NCBI GenBank assembly: GCA_003439945.1
Contig: QVRM01005607.1
Span: forward strand, 248,001-312,000
Direction of reading: 5' to 3'
DNA: 64,000 nucleotides
Source of the DNA: Dermanyssus gallinae
Taxonomy: Eukaryota; Arthropoda; Arachnida; Mesostigmata; Dermanyssidae
Under the pieces are notes generated by a model, which was not told the origin of the DNA, ran no database searches, and saw only the letters and a list, made by a program, of their open reading frames with translations. Both the position numbers and the translations under genes were made by a program. Below, one piece after another: positions 58,287 to 64,000 of this stretch (its first letter is position 1; every line of letters starts with the position of its first letter).

Positions 58287-60621
58287 TTAGCTGGAGACGT
58301 CTGCAGCGAGGGCGAATGCAGCCAACCTAATCAGCCTCCTAAATAACATTAAGTCGTGCCGATGGGATATTATTACCTTGGCTCTGGGGCCCCATTTGCA
58401 TTAGGGCCGCTTAGAGCGACGACATAGGCCGACATGATGAGGTGACCAGGGTTTTTCTAACAGCCGTTAAGGAAGTATGATCGCTGACTTTTGACAGTAT
58501 GGTTTATCACCTACTGCATTGTGTTTAGTCCTATCCCCTGCAAGCTCTGTCAGGTTACTGTCAAAGTGGATTCGATGGTGCATAAAATTTATTTTGGTGT
58601 GTAGACCTGATATTATAAATCAGCATGCTGGAACACTTCAATTTCAGAACAAAAAAATACACACATATATATATAGTCTCACAGCGATTGTTCACGTGTA
58701 ATAGGGGTGTATGGTAACAACACTAATGTCGCGAAAACAAATAATTAGTGTCCACATGTCATTACGCACTAACAGACGTATACATTGTCTGTTAAGTTAT
58801 TATTAATATTATTGCTTTCTACATTATGAGACTGTTACCATATTGTGTTTCCTATATAACCAAGAGAGACTACTGTCTCGCTGTTTCGCTCCTTTCGAGA
58901 CACGTGTTCTTCTTCGTACATTGTCTACAAGTGTCGTCTAAGGCCAGACGCGTTTGGCGGAAGCCTCTTTCTCTTCTCCGAGTTGAGGCGTTCGACATCG
59001 TCAGCTACAGCTATCCTGGTGCGGCTCCCCGAGGTTTTTCCCGAGCGATAGTAGCTCCATGTATGCGAACGCGTCGTTAGTGACTGGCCTGTATATATAT
59101 ATATATATATATATTTATGCACATGCATGTGTGCCAACTGAGGGGTTAGATCGAAGCGACATGAAGCGGGAGACGGGGGTAGCGGCCGCGCCGCGTGCCC
59201 GGGCCCCTGTACTGCATGAACAACAGCCTGAAACGGCGGTAACAGCAGCAGCACCACCACCACCTCCACCACGAGATTTCTCCGTTCAGTTCCGGGCTCT
59301 GTTTCGTGTCTCCCTTTCCGGGGCAACTGTCTATACACCTCCCGCTGACTTGGGTCGTTGGGGTAGCTTGGTGGTATTCGGTAGCTACACCTCCCCCCCT
59401 ACGCCATCGCCTTCGGTTGGCCGATGTCTGCCCGTCTGACGCCTGACGTGTCGTCGGGACGTGCAGAGATAGACTTCGACGCCCGAATATACCCGAGTGA
59501 TTATTTTACACTTCATTACCCACCCTCGTCTATGTATTCTCCCTTCACCTCCGACCTTCACCCCCCCCCCCCCTTTTCGCCCCACGGCCCCGTTCTCTGT
59601 GTGGCCTGAGTTCTCTATGTGGGTGTGTGGAAGACAACCACACCAACGACTACTACTACTAAGGCAACAACTATAACTTCTACCACCAGGAGCAGCAATA
59701 CATATACAATACAACAGACCACAGCCACCGCCAATATCTGTTTGCCTCTTTGCCCCTCCTTTTCCGAGTCTCTCTGCATCTTCCGGCTTTCGCTTTGGTC
59801 CTGACTTCGGTGTTTACTTCGGTGTTGGCTTAGATTTTGACGAAAGCGTGTCGACGACGATGGCGAACGATTCGAACAATTTGGCGGCACAACAGTGTGC
59901 CGCGGGGGTTGCACATCAGGGATTGTCTTTCTGGAAACGGCAGCCACAAACATGTAGCGCTGTTGATGTTACCTCGCACCTCATGTGGTCGAGGCATGTA
60001 AAGCTTGCGTTCACGTCGAATACATTGAGATGCCATGTTTCCAGTGTTGAACATTTCTGCCATCGACTAGGTAGCAAGCTGTTGTCCTGTTTGGTATATG
60101 TGTATACTGCACGGCTAACGCATCAAAACTGCCCCACGTGTTACATGTATACTGTTCGGAAGAAGATGAAGAAGAAGAAGAACTAGGTACTTGTGTACCT
60201 GCTTATGTGTGTATGCAGTAAGAACGCAGGCTCTTGTTATGGATACCCTTTTTGCCCTCGGGACAGCCAGACGGGATGCTGACTAAGGATTGATTGTGTG
60301 TTCGCGTTCTCGTCACGAGTGTTGTTGGCTTGCCTTGGCGTTCAACGCAACTTAAACCAGTCGCGTTTCTGCGCGTCTCTTTAATCTTTAAGCGCTTTGT
60401 GTGTAGTTATCAGGTGATATTAATCGTCTCTGCGCCATATATGGCGACATGTGACTGATTGAGTGAATGAATTATTCACATGGTTAGCAGTCAGAATGAT
60501 GGTATTATGGCCCAATCATGGACGAATCGGTATAACGCCGAGTGCGGTCCTTTGCATTCTGCCTTTCTCCCACACGGTTATTTTTTCTATCGAAAGTATA
60601 AGAGTCGATATGCGTTGCTAT
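57676..60621. other. Gene-free span
   Basis: No exon recognised. It contains a compound TA array (58136-58282), TA arrays at about 58665-58676 and 59091-59115, and (C)13 at 59561-59573. The 104-codon minus frame at 57759-58073 has a hydrophobic stretch but no signals supporting a gene. Confidence 0.5.
58136..58282. repeat. Compound TA array
   Basis: About 147 bp of TA interrupted by GTAAATAAA, TTTATA, ACATATATATG and TTACATATATATATG. The last two are near-repeats of each other, so the array has internal duplication. Confidence 0.9.
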
Positions 60622-60738
60622 ATACTTACCGGGTGTTGGGCCCTCTGTGATCAAGGAGGCGGAGACCCCAGGAGGAGGCCTTGCCATTGCACATCGGCAG
60701 GGATGAGGCCTGCCACTCTCCCAAACTTGAAAAGATGG
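60622..60738 (+). pseudogene. U1 snRNA pseudogene, 3'-truncated
   Basis: It matches the 9.7-kb U1 copy over residues 1-117 with about 12 differences (near 90% identity), starting ATACTTACCGGG. It keeps the U1-70K loop region GATCAAGGAGG and the U1A loop core ATTGCAC. Stem-loop 3 is broken (CCCAAACTTGAAA). Similarity stops at GATGG, just before the Sm site, so the Sm site and stem-loop 4 are missing and it cannot form a core snRNP. No target-site duplication or A tail was recognised. Confidence 0.85.
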
Positions 60739-61307
60739 AATGTTTTCCAAATTTGTGTGTGTTTTTGTTAGGTATTCCATGCAATTTGCGTTTCTACGGA
60801 AATGTGATAGCGTTGATGAAAGGCTCGTTTGCTTTTTGCTACAGGTTTGAACGGATGCGCACATGTGTTGCACAAACGACCTCATATAATCAGATGGGCG
60901 AGGCAGTGTTTTGTTATATATATATATATATATAGAATGTTTTATTCTTACTTTTTGTTGGTGAGAAACTGCGTGTTTATTATTATTATTATTAATATTA
61001 TTATTATCTTGGTTATTTTTTATTTGTAGTTTTTTTCCATCTATTTTTGTTCTTTTCTTCGCAATACAATACACACACGCTGTTCAAAAAAGAAGTGAAA
61101 GCATTCTAATTGAGGAAAACTACAAATGCAATAACCCAAATTCAGAACAAACTACAATCGATCGACATATGAATTCGACAGAACTGGCCGGATAGACCGG
61201 ACGCGGATATTACACATGGCGACGTTAAACATGACACTGGGATTAATTCGGATGACTTCGAATGTTGCTGTTCTTGTTTTTAGTGTTGTCGTCGTCGTTA
61301 TTGGTTG
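60739..61307. other. Gene-free span with TA and TTA arrays
   Basis: It contains (TA)n at about 60916-60935 and (TTA)n at about 60979-61010. No gene recognised. Confidence 0.5.
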
Positions 61308-61523
61308 CTAATCGGACACAATCGTGATGAGATCGGGGGCGTGAACCTTCAATTCTTGATCGTCGAACCGCTTAGTTACCACGCAGATTGTGTTAGTTGG
61401 GTCACGGAACGCTGAATAAACGCGAATGAAACTAGTTTTTGCCTGTTGGCGGGTTCCTTTTGGCTGGCCATACTCGATCTCAACGGGTGACTGTTTGCTG
61501 ACGGAGATAATTATTCTGACAAT
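61308..61523 (-). CDS. Candidate terminal coding exon, unknown product
   Basis: The minus-strand frame of 71 codons ends in TAG. It follows a possible acceptor, ACAACAG, ending at 61524 and preceded by a T-rich stretch. It reads IVRIIISVSKQSPVEIEYGQ, then ends KRFDDQELKVHAPDLITIVSD-like, with ordinary mixed codons and no repeat content. The frame is open further upstream (to 61712), but that part is less protein-like. No polyadenylation signal was spotted and no family is recognised. Confidence 0.3.
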   Translation of the reverse strand: MVRIIISVSKQSPVEIEYGQPKGTRQQAKTSFIRVYSAFRDPTNTICVVTKRFDDQELKVHAPDLITIVSD

Positions 61524-62366
<843 letters not shown>

Positions 62367-62798
62367 AACGCATATTATCATAATCCAGCCAGTGATGCAG
62401 AGCGCATTCCGCGTACATTCGTCTTCGCCACCGCCGCACATTTGGTGGTGGTGCTTCGATTACGCTGCTCGTTCGTTCGCATTGCGTAGCAGATGGATTA
62501 TTTTTCCTAGAATGGCACGACATACTAGGAGAACGCCTATATATATATATATATATATATATATGAATGTAGGTCTGTGTGACGACGCTTGCACATAGTG
62601 GTGGTGGTGGTGATGATGGTGAGTGAAGAATTTTACCTTAATTCGCATTGGAGTCGCCTGGAAGTGATGCTAAAAGACTGATGTGCTGGTATTCCTTGAC
62701 GGCTGGCGTCGGCACTCCGGCCGTGCGCTGTGATTCTGTAGAGGCCAAGTAGTTCTGTCAGCTTACTACAGCTTTGTTGCTCAGCAAACTCGACAAAA
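62367..62798. other. Gene-free span
   Basis: It contains a TA array at about 62539-62564 and a GGT/GAT stretch at about 62600-62622. No exon recognised. Confidence 0.5.
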
Positions 62799-62906
62799 TG
62801 GCACCAACAACCACAACAACAAAACAACAGCAATCATAAAAGCAAAAACAATAACAGCTCGGACGACGACGACAACAGCAATAACAACAACAACAACAAC
62901 AACGAC
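62799..62906. repeat. (AAC)n imperfect array
   Basis: AAC/CAA triplets with GAC interruptions over about 108 bp. Confidence 0.85.
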
Positions 62907-63908
62907 AGCATCAACTGCCGCAATCAGTACGCGCACCATGCGGCGAGTCGCGCAGGTGTTGAACCCCCCCTGCTCCACCGCCGCTTCCGCCACTGCATTT
63001 TGTTGCTGCATACAGTGATGACAACCGACGCCCCCCGTATAAATAAAGATCGACGTGTGAATACATAAGGTGGAGTTGGCCAAAGATCGAGCGAACCTCT
63101 AGTTCGTCGCTCGGCTATGACGACGACGACGACGGTGCAGCAGAAGCCGAAGGCGCAAAGCTGCGGCTGCTCCACCTAGATGCGTCGGAGGTAGCGTCGG
63201 AGAGCACCAATCATTGCAGTAGTCGTAGTAGTAGTAGTAGTAGTAGTTGTTGTTGTTGTTGTTGTAGTAGTAGTGCTCTCTCTAGCTGTAGTAGCCCTCT
63301 AACTGTGGGCTGGGCGGCTGGAGATGGGCAAAAATCTTTTCCGTATTCTCTCTTCGTCCTCTTTTGCCTCGTTCGCCCTGCATGCAGCGGCAGCAGCAGA
63401 CAAATGGACAGACATACAGACGAGCTAGAAGGCCGCCGACAGCTCGGCGACAGCACTAACTGGCTTTTGCCGCTGCTGATGGATCGGAAAAGATGGAGGT
63501 GCTGTCGTGCTTGATGGGGTTGCGGGGACCTTGCTTTCTCGCAGTCGGGCAAGCAGACAGACAGACAGGCAGGCGCACGGAAGGCCACCTTAGCAGCACA
63601 GACATTGGCAGCCCCTGGGGGGCGGGGGGAAGGTGGTGGGGTTCTTGACGGGAAAGCCGGAACACGAGCGGCTGGAAAGAGAAGCCGCTGGTGCCGTCTG
63701 TATATCGGTCTGTCGTCGCTCGCTAGTTTCGGCGGTCGTAGCCGTTGCCAGCAGCGCCGAAAAGCAGCTGAGAAGCTCTGCAACGGCAGGAGTAGCGGCA
63801 CATATAGCGGTATATGGGGTATGGGGGTATGAGGCATCGGCGGGCGGGGGCCGGGGGTCAATCTGTCTATATAGAAGACGGTAGGCGGAGCATATATATG
63901 TATATATA

Positions 63909-63949
<41 letters not shown>

Positions 63950-64000
63950 GAAGAGCGAAGGAGAAAGTATACAGAGCGCCGGTGCTTGAAAGAAGGCGCA
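62907..64000. other. Gene-free span to window end
   Basis: It contains (GAC)n near 63118-63134, (GTA)(GTT)n at about 63221-63275 and a TA array at about 63892-63947. The 216-codon minus frame at 63211-63861 is Pro/Leu/Ser-rich low-complexity sequence ending in repeat-coded Gln and Leu. I reject it. Confidence 0.5.

Noticed and set aside
63211..63861. Minus-strand open frame of 216 codons, the longest in the window
   Set aside because: Low-complexity Pro/Ser/Leu sequence ending in Gln and Leu runs coded by GTA/GTT repeats; no domain, no splice support.

Overview
This is animal nuclear DNA, most likely intergenic and intronic sequence from an arthropod-like invertebrate. The evidence is a spliceosomal U1 snRNA sequence (two copies), the 3' part of a eukaryotic 18S rRNA, a tRNA-derived SINE with target-site duplications, decayed mariner/Tc1 transposase fragments, GT-AG type splice signals, and very dense microsatellites. 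I see no bacterial operons, CRISPR arrays or phage genes. The placement among invertebrates is a guess; the 18S and U1 sequences would settle it.

Genes are sparse. Almost all longer open frames are translations of simple repeats: TA gives Tyr-Ile runs, GTT/CAA gives Leu, Val, Cys, Asn, Gln or Thr runs. Three segments look like real coding exons. One is a first exon on the minus strand (53043-53337), with a strong start context, a presequence-like N-terminus and a GTGAGT donor. One is an internal exon on the plus strand (50171-50497), with a good acceptor, a GTATGT donor and 109 codons in phase. The weakest is a possible terminal exon on the minus strand (61308-61523). None has a product I can name.

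Layout. 1-9.0 kb: unique DNA with GTT/CAA triplet blocks, short TA arrays, a 20-G run and small tandem repeats. 9.02-9.77 kb: a chimera of a 568-nt 18S rRNA fragment (plus) joined tail-to-tail to a U1 snRNA copy (minus), with short inverted repeats at its upstream and central junctions. 10-13.2 kb: long TA arrays and a mariner relic (12460-13115). 13.2-21 kb: repeats and a 197-bp SINE (20976-21172) inserted in a triplet repeat. 21-50 kb: mostly gene-free, with a Tc1-like scrap (about 22.5 kb), several near-perfect hairpins (22.1, 32.9, 34.2, 47.7 kb) and a 27-bp minisatellite (36.06-36.29 kb). 50-53.5 kb: the two best exon candidates, with a second mariner relic between them (52.53-52.74 kb). 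55-64 kb: another hairpin (55.8 kb), an AT-rich island (57.4-57.7 kb), a second truncated U1 copy (60622-60738), the third exon candidate and a 114-bp TA array closed by inverted GAACG arms (62.25-62.37 kb).

Nothing here forms a pathway. The most informative locus is the rRNA/U1 chimera, which looks like the product of repeated fold-back template switching on structured RNA or its cDNA. The repeat tracts (about 35 TA arrays, many GTT/AAC blocks, eight G or C runs of 11-20) are the dominant feature of the window.
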